A stretch of 64,000 bases of DNA, taken from assembly GCA_047495785.1 (NCBI GenBank), contig JBLDXI010000001.1:2976001-3040000 (forward strand). The letters run 5' to 3'. The notes beneath the pieces are model-generated. The model worked only from the letters and a program-made list of their open reading frames with translations. It ran no database searches and had not been told where the DNA came from. Position numbers and translations under genes: made by a program. Source of the DNA: Lepidodermella squamata (lineage: Eukaryota; Gastrotricha). Positions within the stretch are counted from its first letter, which is position 1. Each line of letters begins with the position of its first letter. This document shows positions 12,001 through 22,344 of the stretch, piece by piece.

Positions 12001-12732
12001 CAAGGACGATTGCGTCGAAGTTTCCCGGAAATCTTTCATCGACCAGGCTTGCTTAGACCAGCGAGATTGCTACTATAACATGTCTTGCTCGAACTACAAA
12101 TGCAAGTGCCCATCTGGCTATAAAGCTGTTGCGAATTTCGACTGCTCCCCGCGTTTGATTGGCGACATTTGTAGCATTGATAAAGATTGTCGCTACATCA
12201 GGAATGGCGTTTGTTTACGGCAAAGATGCGGATGCGATGTTAGCTACACTCAAACATCGCCTACGGAATGCATGGAGTCTGTATGGGTCGAGCGATCGGT
12301 TCAAGATACTGGTTTGTGGATTTTTTTATCCGAAATGACTGAAATTCAACTTTTTCGTTCTTTCAGTTGTTCAATGTTACACTGATGCTGATTGCCAAGG
12401 ACCTGGCATACCTCTGCAAGCAGTGTGCGGACCGAAATTGACCTGCCAATGTCCGCCGAACAGCGTTTTGGACAGCGACGGCAGATGTCAGATTTACCCT
12501 GCGAAAGATGGTTGGTTTAGCCTGTTTGAAATCCGGATTTCAGCTTCATTATTATTCCTTTTCAGTTATTGGATGGTCTTGTACATTCACGAAAGATTGT
12601 GGACCTGGCTACACTTGCGTCAAAGACCAATGCCAGTTGGCTGGTAAACAAGTCCTCAGTTCCGCGAATACTTTGCTTCAAAACTTGTTAATCATTCCAC
12701 TCACCTCAATAGTGTTACATTATTTGCTCTAA
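9035..12732 (+). CDS. EB1: large multi-module EB-type cysteine-rich secreted/anchored protein
   Basis: Five exons: 9035-9440, 9680-10114, 10170-12311, 12367-12510 and 12566-12732 (TAA), all joined by phase-1 introns, giving 1097 residues. The start at 9035 follows an acceptor-like site and begins a signal peptide (MRKPCALVTSYVTLLIIESVRSQ). About 18-20 repeats follow of the form G-x-x-C-x(4)-D-D-C...N-x-x-C...C-x-C-x-x-G-[FY], as in EB modules of nematode-type surface proteins. Thr-Thr-Ala-Lys/Arg-Pro linkers, probably O-glycosylated, separate them. The C-terminus is a hydrophobic tail (NLLIIPLTSIVLHYLL), suggesting a GPI signal or short anchor. Exon 3, at 2142 bases, holds most modules uninterrupted. 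EB2 and EB3 downstream match its C-terminal six modules. Function unknown; an extracellular structural or binding role is inferred. Confidence 0.85.
11085..11165 (+). repeat. 27-bp tandem repeat, three units, in EB1
   Basis: Three consecutive 27-bp units (11085-11111, 11112-11138, 11139-11165) encode a nine-residue linker unit of the type RPLAVITTA. Units 1 and 2 differ at one base (a change next to AGGCCTC), unit 3 is more diverged. The multiple-of-three unit length keeps the EB1 frame open. Confidence 0.85.
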
Positions 12733-13597
12733 AAATGCTGCTATTATTTATTCCTAAAATCAACTCGTTTTTGTACGATGACCGCTGGCTGTGAAGCGTT
12801 TGACGACTCGGATTGAAGAGCAGAAACAAACCCGTGCCACCACATTATATCTCATTGTTGTTTGAAAAGATGTATATGGCCAGCACTCACGGCCCTAAAA
12901 TTATCGTTTGTCATTGTTGCTTGAAGCAGATTATGGTTGTTGCAAATCTTTATTTGTGTCAGATTTTTCTTCTTTACTCGTCATTTATACTTATTCAGTA
13001 TTCTTTATCGCTGCGGAAGCGCTCCTTTGGAGGATAACTGCGATTGCGCAATGAGAAGGCGAGAACAATAAAACTGCTCGATCAAATAAGCTCGGCTTCC
13101 TATAAAATGGACACACTGAATTGATTTTATAAATAAGTCAATCAAACCTAAGTCAAATGGTGGATAGAAATGAAAGAGCCTACCTATAAATTGACGAAAA
13201 CGTTTAAAAAAGACCTTAAGGCAAAATGCCGCTTAAAGCTGAGAAATGACTGATGGGTAGCACGAGCCTGCCGCTGGTTTCTCTAAGCCACGTGGGCTCG
13301 TGCGTCTCTTAAGCCGCTAAGTACCGTGAAAATTAATACTCAGCATGCTGAACACCTGTACTAGAAAGAAAACAGCGCTATGACGATTAAATATTCGTTA
13401 AAAGCTGGGCGCTGAGGCGGGGATTGAATTGCAACAAATAATTGTGATGTGGGCCTGGAGTTAAAAATAGAAGAAACAGTAAATTACAAAATCCCTTCAG
13501 CTTGAAAAGAAATCCTCGGCAGATCAGACCTACGCATGCATTCGGGTTTCATTTAATAGTATAACACTTCGTTATTGTTACTTTGAATCCCTGTGAA
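12733..13597. other. Intergenic between EB1 and EB2
   Basis: No coding exon supported. An AATAAA at 13067-13072 could end EB1 transcripts. A 9-bp inverted repeat (GCACGAGCC near 13260 with GGCTCGTGC near 13297) could form a hairpin. The EB2 promoter must lie in the last few hundred bases. Confidence 0.45.
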
Positions 13598-14907
13598 ATG
13601 AGAATTCTCGCCCCGATCCTTCTAATTTTGGCTCTGGTTTCTGTGGTTAAATGTCAAGATGGCACTGCAGATATCCCAGCCGGGAATACATGCTCAAGTG
13701 ATTCTGATTGCGAGCAAATTGAAAACGCGATCTGTGACCTGAGAAATGAACAGCCGCGATGTGTTTGCTCTACCGGCTACGTCATGAAATCGACCCGAAA
13801 CAGAAACGGTACACCATTTGTTCGTAGCTGTTCACCCTCAGACAAACCGAGGGTGAATGATTCGTCCAGAAAGAATAACACGGCGAAAAGTGACAGTTCT
13901 ATAGGATCAGCATGCACAACTGCTGCGGACTGTTCAGCGATAAGGAACGGGATGTGTGGTTCAAATAAAGTATGTGCCTGTAAAACGGGCTTTGTCACAT
14001 CTACGCCTACGCAATGCGTCCGAGCTAAGCCTGCTTCATCACCAGTTTGTCAAAATAACCTGTGCCCATTGAATGCTACATGCCGGCTGGATGTTGACAA
14101 GTGTCGAACTCGAGATGCCGTTTGCTTGAACGAGAGGTGCCAATGTCCTGCTGGGAAGAAACACGGCTTCAAAGATGACTGCATTGACAGTTCGATGAAA
14201 TCACTGTACAACCAAACCTGCACGAGTAACAGAGATTGCTACTACGACATGGTTTGCCAGGGGGGAATGTGCCAATGCTCAGTTCCTGGGCTAAAAGCGG
14301 CTGGTAATTTCGACTGTGTGTCACGCATGATCGGGGACGATTGCGACAAAGATGGCGATTGTCGAAATATCAAAAACAGTGTTTGTCTACAGAAGCGCTG
14401 CGGCTGTGGTTCGGGCTATACTCAGATATCAACAACAGAATGCAGAGAAACAAACTGGGCACTTCGAACACTCTCTGAAAATGGTATTTTTTATGGCTTG
14501 TTTCGTCTTTTTTTGAAATACAGCTGTTCAATGTGATACAGCTGTTCAATGTGCCAATGATGCTGAGTGCCAAGGTCCTGATTCGCCTTTACAATCAATC
14601 TGCGGCCCGTCCAAGACTTGCATCTGTCCTCCAAACAGCTCTTTGCAAGCTGGGAGGTGCACTTTCGCACCTGCCAATGATGGTAAGTAGATCTAGGCCT
14701 TCTACTCATCTGGAATCGAAAGTTAAACTTTACTTTTTAGTTACCGGTTGGTCCTGCTCAACTAACAAAGACTGCGGGAAAGATGCGATCTGCACTAAGG
14801 ACAAATGCCAAGCTTCGAATACAAAACTGATAAATGGCTCGTCGGTGTTGATTTTTCCTAATATGATGTTCTTAATTTCAATTTTGCTACTTTGTATTCC
14901 TGAATGA
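13598..14907 (+). CDS. EB2: EB-module protein, short paralogue of EB1
   Basis: Three exons: 13598-14483, 14542-14682 and 14741-14907 (TGA), phase-1 introns, 397 residues. The ATG at 13598 starts a signal peptide (MRILAPILLILALVSVVKCQ). Modules with the EB spacing follow, including the block DDCIDSSMKSLYNQTC...DCYYDMVC and the block IGDDCDKDGDC...GCGSGYT shared by all family members. The last two exons match the last two of EB1: VQC...DAEC...PLQSICG, then GWSCSTNKDCG...CQ, ending in a hydrophobic tail (FPNMMFLISILLLCIPE) like a GPI signal. Compared with EB3 it has an extra Cys-containing insert (VCQNNLCPLNATC). The first intron has a duplicated acceptor, so an alternative exon 2 start at 14524 would add six residues including one Cys. 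Confidence 0.85.
14518..14553 (+). repeat. Perfect 18-bp tandem duplication spanning a splice acceptor
   Basis: ATACAGCTGTTCAATGTG occurs twice back to back (14518-14535, 14536-14553). Each copy contains an ACAG acceptor, so intron 1 of EB2 has two candidate 3' splice sites (after 14523 and after 14541), 18 bases apart and both in frame. Confidence 0.9.
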
Positions 14908-15563
14908 TGATGATTATTAAAATACTTCAGATAAACGAAGTCCATATTTTCAGCGAAAGGCTTGCCATTTGTTACAGCCATGTTGTAGTAGAATTATCCA
15001 AGCGTATCATCTAGTCTTTATAAATTTCCCATTTCTCATATCCTGTACATTTATTTTCTAAAAGTAGCTGCTTTCATCCTGCTGTTGCGAAGATGAAATC
15101 ACTTTTGAAGTTGAGAGACCTGGATGTTTTTCTAACGAAATTCCTCTTACTGCGAATCTTCAATGGCTAGATGTCCAAGGGCCAGGCCGGTATGCGTAAG
15201 CTTCTTAGAACCCTCCATGAAAAAAACATATTAGGTCAACCTGTTACCACTCCGATAAAATCCTGATTATCCATCAGCGGCGAGCCTTGTGGTATAGTTA
15301 ATACGGAATGATGAAAATTCCTCCGCATGAAGGCCCAGAGCGTAAAAATAAAGCTGCGAGAGGAGAGCATTTCATAAACAATAGCAGAAAAAAATGAAAT
15401 CTTAACAGCTTATGAAACAATCTCTTGAGCGACAAAAAAAGATTATCAATGAGCGAACAAAGAAAACTAGTCATCATTTTCTCGATAGCCGTACGTAGTA
15501 GTATATTGGAAGCAAAAGGCAGGGGTCAGTTTAAACCCCTGGGTTATACTATCACCGCAAAAA
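14908..15563. other. Intergenic between EB2 and EB3
   Basis: No exon supported. The sequence is AT-rich without notable repeats and presumably contains the EB3 promoter and 5' UTR. Confidence 0.45.
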
Positions 15564-16857
15564 ATGCGCAGTATTTATGTGATTGCCCTCGCACCTCTAC
15601 TAGTCGCCCTTGTGAACAGCCAGGTAGCAGACGACGACGAAGAAGCCTCCGCCGGTAATTGGTGCGATAGTAACGAAGATTGCAAGAATATCGACAATGC
15701 TGCATGTGACTTGGAAAACGACCCTCCTCGATGTGTTTGCTTCACTGGCTACGTCATGAAATCGACAAGAAACAGAAATGGAGCTCCATTTGTCAGAAGT
15801 TGCGTGACCAAGCCAAAAGTGAACGAAACCACGAGAAGGAACAACACAGATACTACTAAGAAGAACGTCTTGTTAGGTTCATCCTGCACTGCACTGAAGG
15901 ACTGTTCATCAATTCGAAATAGCATCTGCACCGCCAGAGTTTGTGCTTGCTCTGCCGGTTACGAAGCATCTGCACCAGCAAATTGTACCCAATCGAGGCC
16001 ATTAGCTCCAACGCCAACTGGCGGTCTAAACAGTCCATGCCTTGCCGGTTCGAAGTGCAGATCCCGAGATGCTATCTGTACGAACGGAGAGTGCCAGTGC
16101 CCACCGGGCAAGAAACCAGGCCTCAAGGACGATTGCATCGATTTCTCACGAAAATCCCTTTACAACCAAGCATGTGCCAATCAGCTGGATTGTTTTTACA
16201 ACATGACGTGTTCTAAGGGCAAGTGTGGTTGTGATATTGGTTATAGAGCTTCAGGCGATTTCGAATGTGTCCCGCGATACGTTGGCGACGTCTGCGAGTT
16301 CGATCGCGACTGCACTTCCGTTAAAAACGGCATTTGCCTTAGAGGAAAATGCGGTTGTGGCGACGGCTATTGGCCGAGAACAATCTCGGAATGTCAAGAA
16401 TCAATTTGGGCTGAGCGGCGTTTACCATCAGATTCACGTAAATTACAAAAATTAACTGAGGTGTGTTTTTATATTTTGATTCAACAGAAGCGGTGGTACC
16501 CTGTTTCAGTGATGTTGACTGTGGTGGCCTCGATGCGCCTTTACAATCCATTTGCGGCTCTAGTAAGACCTGCGTATGTCCACCAAAAAGTGAGCTCATA
16601 AGCGGGAGATGTGTAGCTTCCCCGGCGAAAGATGGTAAAGCTCTTTTGAGAGTCAAATTTTATGTATTAATATGTAACGTTTTTAAGCTTCCGGATGGGC
16701 TTGCGCAGTCGACAAAGATTGCGGGAATGGATTCGAATGTGCCAAAAACATTTGTCAGGTTTCAACCAAGAAAATTATGTCCAGCGGTTCAAAGCTAACA
16801 ATTCAAAATCTGGTGGTCATTCCGCCTACTCTTTATGCGATATTTCTCAGCCTGTGA
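15564..16857 (+). CDS. EB3: EB-module protein, close paralogue of EB2
   Basis: Three exons: 15564-16437, 16488-16634 and 16688-16857 (TGA), phase-1 introns, 396 residues. It starts with a signal peptide (MRSIYVIALAPLLVALVNSQ). Module order equals EB2: an N-terminal NWCDSNEDC...CVCFTGYVMKSTRNRNG block nearly identical to EB2, a DCSSIRNSIC block, DDCIDFSRKSLYNQAC...DCFYNMTC, VGDVCEFDRDC...GCGDGY, PCFSDVDCGG...PLQSICG, and finally GWACAVDKDCG. The tail is hydrophobic (LVVIPPTLYAIFLSL), again GPI-signal-like. The third exon uses a ...TTTTTAAG acceptor rather than CAG/TAG, supported by frame and by homology to EB1/EB2. An AATAAA at 16956-16961 may end the transcript. Confidence 0.85.
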
Positions 16858-17062
16858 GTTAGGATGAAAAATAAGCCTGGATATTTTTAGGAATAGTTGA
16901 GATGTTGCGACGGATTGTTGCTATTCTTTTCCCTACATTTTAGAGTTGCGATTGTAATAAATCAGTTGTAAAGTTTTCACGTTTCAGTCTTTTGTCCCCT
17001 GCTTTTTTTGGTAACAAGATAATGCTGTTATTTCATAGCCTTATCAATTTAGCGTGCCGGCA

Positions 17063-20000
17063 ATGATAAGAGCAATTCTTGGAATTGATGGCTACCGCCT
17101 ACTTTTGGCTGAGGTGATAGTGAATAGTAAGTTTGAACGGTGCACTTTTAACACTTCAATGATAATTTCACGTTAAAATGGCTTCATCAGAGTTCAAATT
17201 TCGTTTTAGACATCTATACACGCATCATTCAGGTATGAAATAGCCTTGAAATTTGTAAGTTAGGTAAAAGGGTTTCCATTAACAGCGACTTCAAGTCCGC
17301 TTTCAGCAGAGGAGACTGTTAGTTCCCTACTTGCAAATCCACAAGCTGTCAATGCCAATACTCCCTGTGAAATAGTGGTATCAGAGAAAAACGGGCGTCT
17401 CGAAGTCTACGCGCATTCGCCACCTGAGTCACTTATCGAGGCATTTGAATTCACCCATATTAGTGAGGTGAAATGCCTTAGAACAGATCATTCGAACCCA
17501 TTGCTGATTGACATCTTGGCTATCACGGTCAAAGAAGATACCCACCTATTTTCACCGAGATCGGGGGTTCAGGCAGCTGAAGTTGCTGCTAAATTGAATG
17601 AAGTCATTAAGCAATCGGTTTCTCTGAATCCTCGGAAGTCTGATTACACGAGATTATACGCATCGAGAAGGAGCAGTACTATGGCTGGAAGTAAACCTCT
17701 AAAAATCAAACTCGAGGTTCCAATCGAAACAGAAACGCTGAATAAATGCCTTGAGGAAGTCGAATGGTTTTGCAATCAACTCATGCCTGTGGTAAGTTTC
17801 TCAGTGTTCAGCACGCCATATTCGTAACATGTTTTTAATCAGCATATCCAGGAGGTAAACAACATTGCCACTTTAAATCAGCAATTGCGAGACCTGGAAT
17901 CTAAACTTGGCTCGAAAAGTTCATCGACTCGTAAGAAAGCCGAGACTGAAAAGCTGCAAATACAAGCCCAGCTCGGTCAACTTCAGACGGCAACCAAATC
18001 AACAGCCGAAGCTTACGTCAATATTGTTCAAAAAATCAGGCTCGCGTATTTCCTAACTGCTAGATTGAAAGCACAGCTGAGCGCTCAACAGCCACCCTCA
18101 TACGAGCCAATTCTGCAGTCGATAACAGCGAGATTTCTGGCTATAGCGAAGTTCACTGAAGCTAGATTTCCTTTCCAGGGTAGCCTGGTCAATGCTATTA
18201 AGATTCCAATGTTCAATCGAGATGTTCTTACCGCTCTTTCTGAACATTTCTTTCAAATGGACCTGGCTACTAAAGGCTTCTGGGAATCGCTTGGTCCAAA
18301 CTGGAAGGTAGCTATGTAAGGATTCCTCAACAATAATTTTCCTACTAATTTATAGCTTTTGTAATGCAGAGAAGATTGGACGGGTGACATCGATTTCTAT
18401 CAGCCAACATTCCGCCAAAATCCATCCCAGCCCATTTTACTCCGATTTTTGGACCCTGAAGTTATCAAGGCCTGGTTGGTAGCAGTTCGCGACAGAGAGA
18501 AGGCGGCGTTGGCAGCAGAAAGGATGAACTCGATGGTTCAAGATAGCTTCAAACAAGAGCTCATTTCCGATAAAAGAACTGTCTGTGTAATCACCTCACT
18601 CGAAGGCATCGACCCATCGCAAGATTTGGCTGTAGAGATGGGCGAGATCCTAGAGTACTGCGCTTTGCTGAAGGGCGGCATTGTTCGAGTGAGAAACGCT
18701 ATCGGAGAGGTCGGGACACTTCCTCAGGAGGTTGTAACCAAACTAGAGGAACAGAGACAGTCCACGTCTATACCAAAGGAAGTGGAAAGCATTGACGAAG
18801 CCAAGGAAGACACGTTTGTAAGGCAATTGAAAAAAGAGAACAAACGGATTGCCATCGTGTTGAAAGAATCGAGCAATGCGGATGGCTTTCACGTTCTGCC
18901 TGGGCAAGCTGTTCATATCATCGAACAAGGGGAGTCGGATAGCACGGTAGTAAATGCTGATGGAAAAGCAGGGGTCATACCAAATCGATCCTTCTTCTCG
19001 CAACCAATGATAAAAGACACGTTTGATCTACTGCGAGACGACAGCTCAGGTTCGCCATCCAAAGGATCGGGGGTTCAGTCAAAGGCAAGGTAATTCATTG
19101 GCATGATAAGTAAAACAAATAGCAAATTTTCCGTTCACAGGAGTAGCCGACTTGCAGATTTTCAAACAATTTTCAAACAAGAACTTGAAGAAGCCCGTAA
19201 GGTTGTAGCAGTAGCTCTGACAAAATTTAAAGACGAGGCTGCTGGATTCGAAATCGAGAAAGGAGAAGTTCTGGAGCTCACGGAAGATTTTCGAGACGGA
19301 AACATCCGAGTCGTCAACTACGACAGGGTTTCTGGGATTATTCCCAAATCGAAGGTAGTCATTTCAAAGCCTAAATCTTCAAACAGCGTAACAGCGGAAG
19401 CGTCGTCGGTAAAAGAATCAGAAGAGCGTTCTATTTCCAGGTAAGACTCTATGGAATTTACCAGTGCAACTTTACTTTTGCTTCAGCCAAAGGAGTTCGA
19501 CTTATGCAGAACCAGCGTCAAAACTTCTGGATTCATTGCAGAATGCTTTCAAGACAAAACTAGAGAGGGAAGGCAAGTACATCGGGGTAGCGATCAATTC
19601 AACCTGGGATGAAAAACGAGTCATGTTTATCGAACGTGGTGAGATTTTGGATGTGGTCGATGAATACGAAGATGGAATGGCTTTGGTAGCGAACTGCGAG
19701 GGCAAACAGGGGGTGGTCGAGGCGGCAAAGCTTATCATCACACCTCCTCCTCAAAAACCTGCTGCAGCTCCTTCGCCGGATGACAAGAAGGAACTCGAGA
19801 GTGTTATCAAGAAGTTAAGTGGGAAAATGGAGGCGATGCAAGCTGCTAACGAAGCTAAAGCCAAGGCGATGGCTATTGCTGAAGAAGCTGCGCGAAACAG
19901 GCGGCGACTTGAGTTGGAAAATCAGCAGCTTCAAGCCGCATTACGCGAGCAGCAGGAAGTTGCAAGAGCCCAGGAAGAGCTGCGGAAGTTACAAGAAGAA

Positions 20001-21711
20001 AATGAGAAGAAAGAGAGACGACTGAAACGAGCTGAATCGAAGAAGATTGTCAAACCAGCCCCTGCCCCAGCCCCACAAATATCGTCTCGAAAGGCACCGG
20101 GCGTTCAGGATGCTTACAAAGCTAAGTTGGAAGCTAAAGGAGCTAGATTTTGCGTCGCTAAATCTGCGCAACAAGATGGCAATGGATTCTCGGTGGAGGA
20201 AGGAGAGTTTCTTGAGGTTAAGCTCGATATCGGCGAATACTTACGTGTTCAAAATGTTGATGGTGGCATCGGCAATGTAGCTAGTAAAGAGGTTACTGAG
20301 ATCAGCCCAGGTCGTAGGGTTTCCAGGGTTGAAAAGCGAACCTCCACTGCTGAACAGCCAAAATCTGTCCAGTTCTCCGGGCAATCCAGCGATCCAGACA
20401 ACGCAACTGTCGAAATATCAAACAGAGCTACCCCGTCTGATCTAGACAATCCGACGGTGGAGATTGCTCAAAGAGCCAAGTTGGCGAATCGTTACCCGGC
20501 TGGTTCGAGGCGCTTCAAAGACTACCAAGACCATGAAGTGTTAGGAAGCGGATCTTACGGCGTTGTGATTCTATCAACCAGAAAATCTGACCGGCAACTC
20601 ATGGCTATCAAAGAAGTTGCCTTCAAATATGGGGATAATGACAAGACGCGGCAAGAAGCTGTAATCCTTCAGAAATGCTCCCATCCTAACATTGTCAAGT
20701 TTCTAGGGACATTTGAAGGTTCGTAGGACACATTTTGGTCAAAATACAATACAACTACAGTTTTCCTGTGTAGAGAACAACTACCTTTTCATTGAAATCG
20801 AGTACTGTGCAAACGGTGGGTCCTTTAATGGTATCAGGTTATTCAAAAGTAAATTCCCTTAATAAAGGTGCTCTTTCCAAGTTGATTGTCGAAAAGGCCA
20901 AAAACAATAATCCCTTCGACACTCAAGAGGTACTGTCATTAAAAGGTTCAAGCTTTCTGATACGCTGCTAATGCTTTCCTTTTACAGATCAGTAAATGGA
21001 CCAATCAATTAGCAAATGCACTGAGCTATTTACACTCTAAGAAAATCATACACAGAGACGTCAAGGCGGAAGTAGGAAATTGCATCATATTAGGATACGT
21101 TAGGATACCCTTTAAACTTTTCAGAACATTTTTGTTACTAATCAGTCCGATGTGAAGTTGGGCGACCTGGGAGCAGCAACTGACTTGAATGGGTATGTAA
21201 ATGCTTCAACCTTCGATAATTCGATCATCATATTCCCCCTTTCCTCAGAACGATTCAGATGCTAAAGGCGAGAACATTTATTGGCTCTGTTCCAAATATG
21301 GCGCCCGAGCTGCTGAGGGGCGATCCTTACGACGAGAAAATCGACATTTGGGCTCTTGGCGTTGTCATCTTTCAGCTTGCAAGCTTTAGCCAACCTGTGA
21401 GTGTTCTGAACTCGAGAAAATTCGATCCAAATTTTGCAATTTTTTCACAGTTTGGGACCGATTTCATTCAAATTCACAATAACATCTTTGTAGCGTTCGT
21501 TTTACTTTTGATTTTTTTGTTAAATTGTTTAAATATTTCACTTTCCGAAAATAGGAAGAAGAAGCCACTGTTACCTAAAGCTTACCAGAACGATAAAGCT
21601 CTAGTGAACCTGGTTGAGGCTTGCTTGAGCTTCGAAGCTAAATCGAGACCGCCCGCCAGCCTTATTCTTCAACACGCCTTTGTCAAAACCGGAGAAACAA
21701 CGGACTTGTAA
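17063..21711 (+). CDS. EPS8-like PTB/helical protein with five SH3-like modules fused to a NEK-like kinase
   Basis: Thirteen exons (17063-17126, 17286-17791, 17843-18315, 18370-19089, 19141-19440, 19487-20718, 20774-20815, 20868-20929, 20988-21071, 21125-21192, 21249-21396, 21451-21489, 21559-21711) give 1296 residues. Residues about 22-140 resemble the EPS8 PTB domain (LLIDILAITVKED, HLFSPRSGVQAAEVAAKLNE). Residues ~190-385 match the EPS8 helical region (VQKIRLAYFLTARLK, FNRDVLTALSEHF, WESLGPNW). Five SH3-like units follow at ~405, 491, 592, 703 and 895, each after a short helix, with a coiled coil at ~786-876. The kinase (~1031-1290) has GSGSYG, MAIK, HRDVKAEN, DLG, MAPE and DIWALG, so it looks active; DLG and AENIF are NEK-like. 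EPS8 proteins link receptors to Rac and actin; here a kinase replaces the SAM domain. The first exon is the least certain. Confidence 0.8.
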
Positions 21712-22344
21712 AAAAAATAATTTGACTTGATAGAACGTGAAGATGAGCAAATATGATTCGATTCAGTATAATTCTGAGGTAATAAAAATCTAATATTTCC
21801 GTACCTGAATATCCGTGTTAGAAAATTGTCCTTATTAATGGAAGTAACGAACAGGCGGATATAATTTTCAAGTGCCGTCGAGCGAACTTCCTATTAAGCT
21901 ATTATAATAATATGGTCCAATAAGCCAGAAAAATGCACAGCTTTTTTGTTACCGACTTTCTCGCTATTTTTTAGATTAGGTAGGTAGGGCATGCAGAAAA
22001 AATGTCACTTTCTCACGACCTTTTCCACCTTTTTATCTATCGTAATTAAAAACGCGCAATATTTGCTATTACGCCATTTTATGGACACCCTATATTGCAG
22101 GTATAAAACTGGGCAAAAATTATACACGGTAGTTTGTTTTTAGCTTTAGTGTTGTAATTATTCAGTTAGGTGTAATAAACTGATGCGCATTATTTCCGCA
22201 TTCTGTTTAAAAATAGATCGCCAAATGAGTGCAAATTCTCACACCCGATCATCAACACAATATACTTCACAGCTTATTATTTATAATTTATAGGAATTTT
22301 CAACGGCTTGAAATACATTTTTATTGCTGCATTTTGTTAACATT
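21712..22344. other. Intergenic, AT-rich
   Basis: No exon supported. Contains the probable poly(A) site of the upstream kinase gene and, at its 3' end, the 5' region of the small SH3-like gene. Confidence 0.45.
21781..21786 (+). terminator. Candidate polyadenylation signal of the EPS8-kinase gene
   Basis: AATAAA 70 bases after the TAA that ends the kinase domain, in an AT-rich context with no closer competitor. Confidence 0.5.

Noticed and set aside
13260-13306. tRNA-like folded element with GCACGAGCC/GGCTCGTGC arms
   Set aside because: Only a 9-bp stem is present; no D-arm, anticodon arm or T-arm consensus could be matched.
17210-17232. Possible 23-base exon in the first intron of the EPS8-kinase gene
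   Set aside because: It has splice-like borders, but including it puts the following exon out of frame; skipping it keeps the frame.
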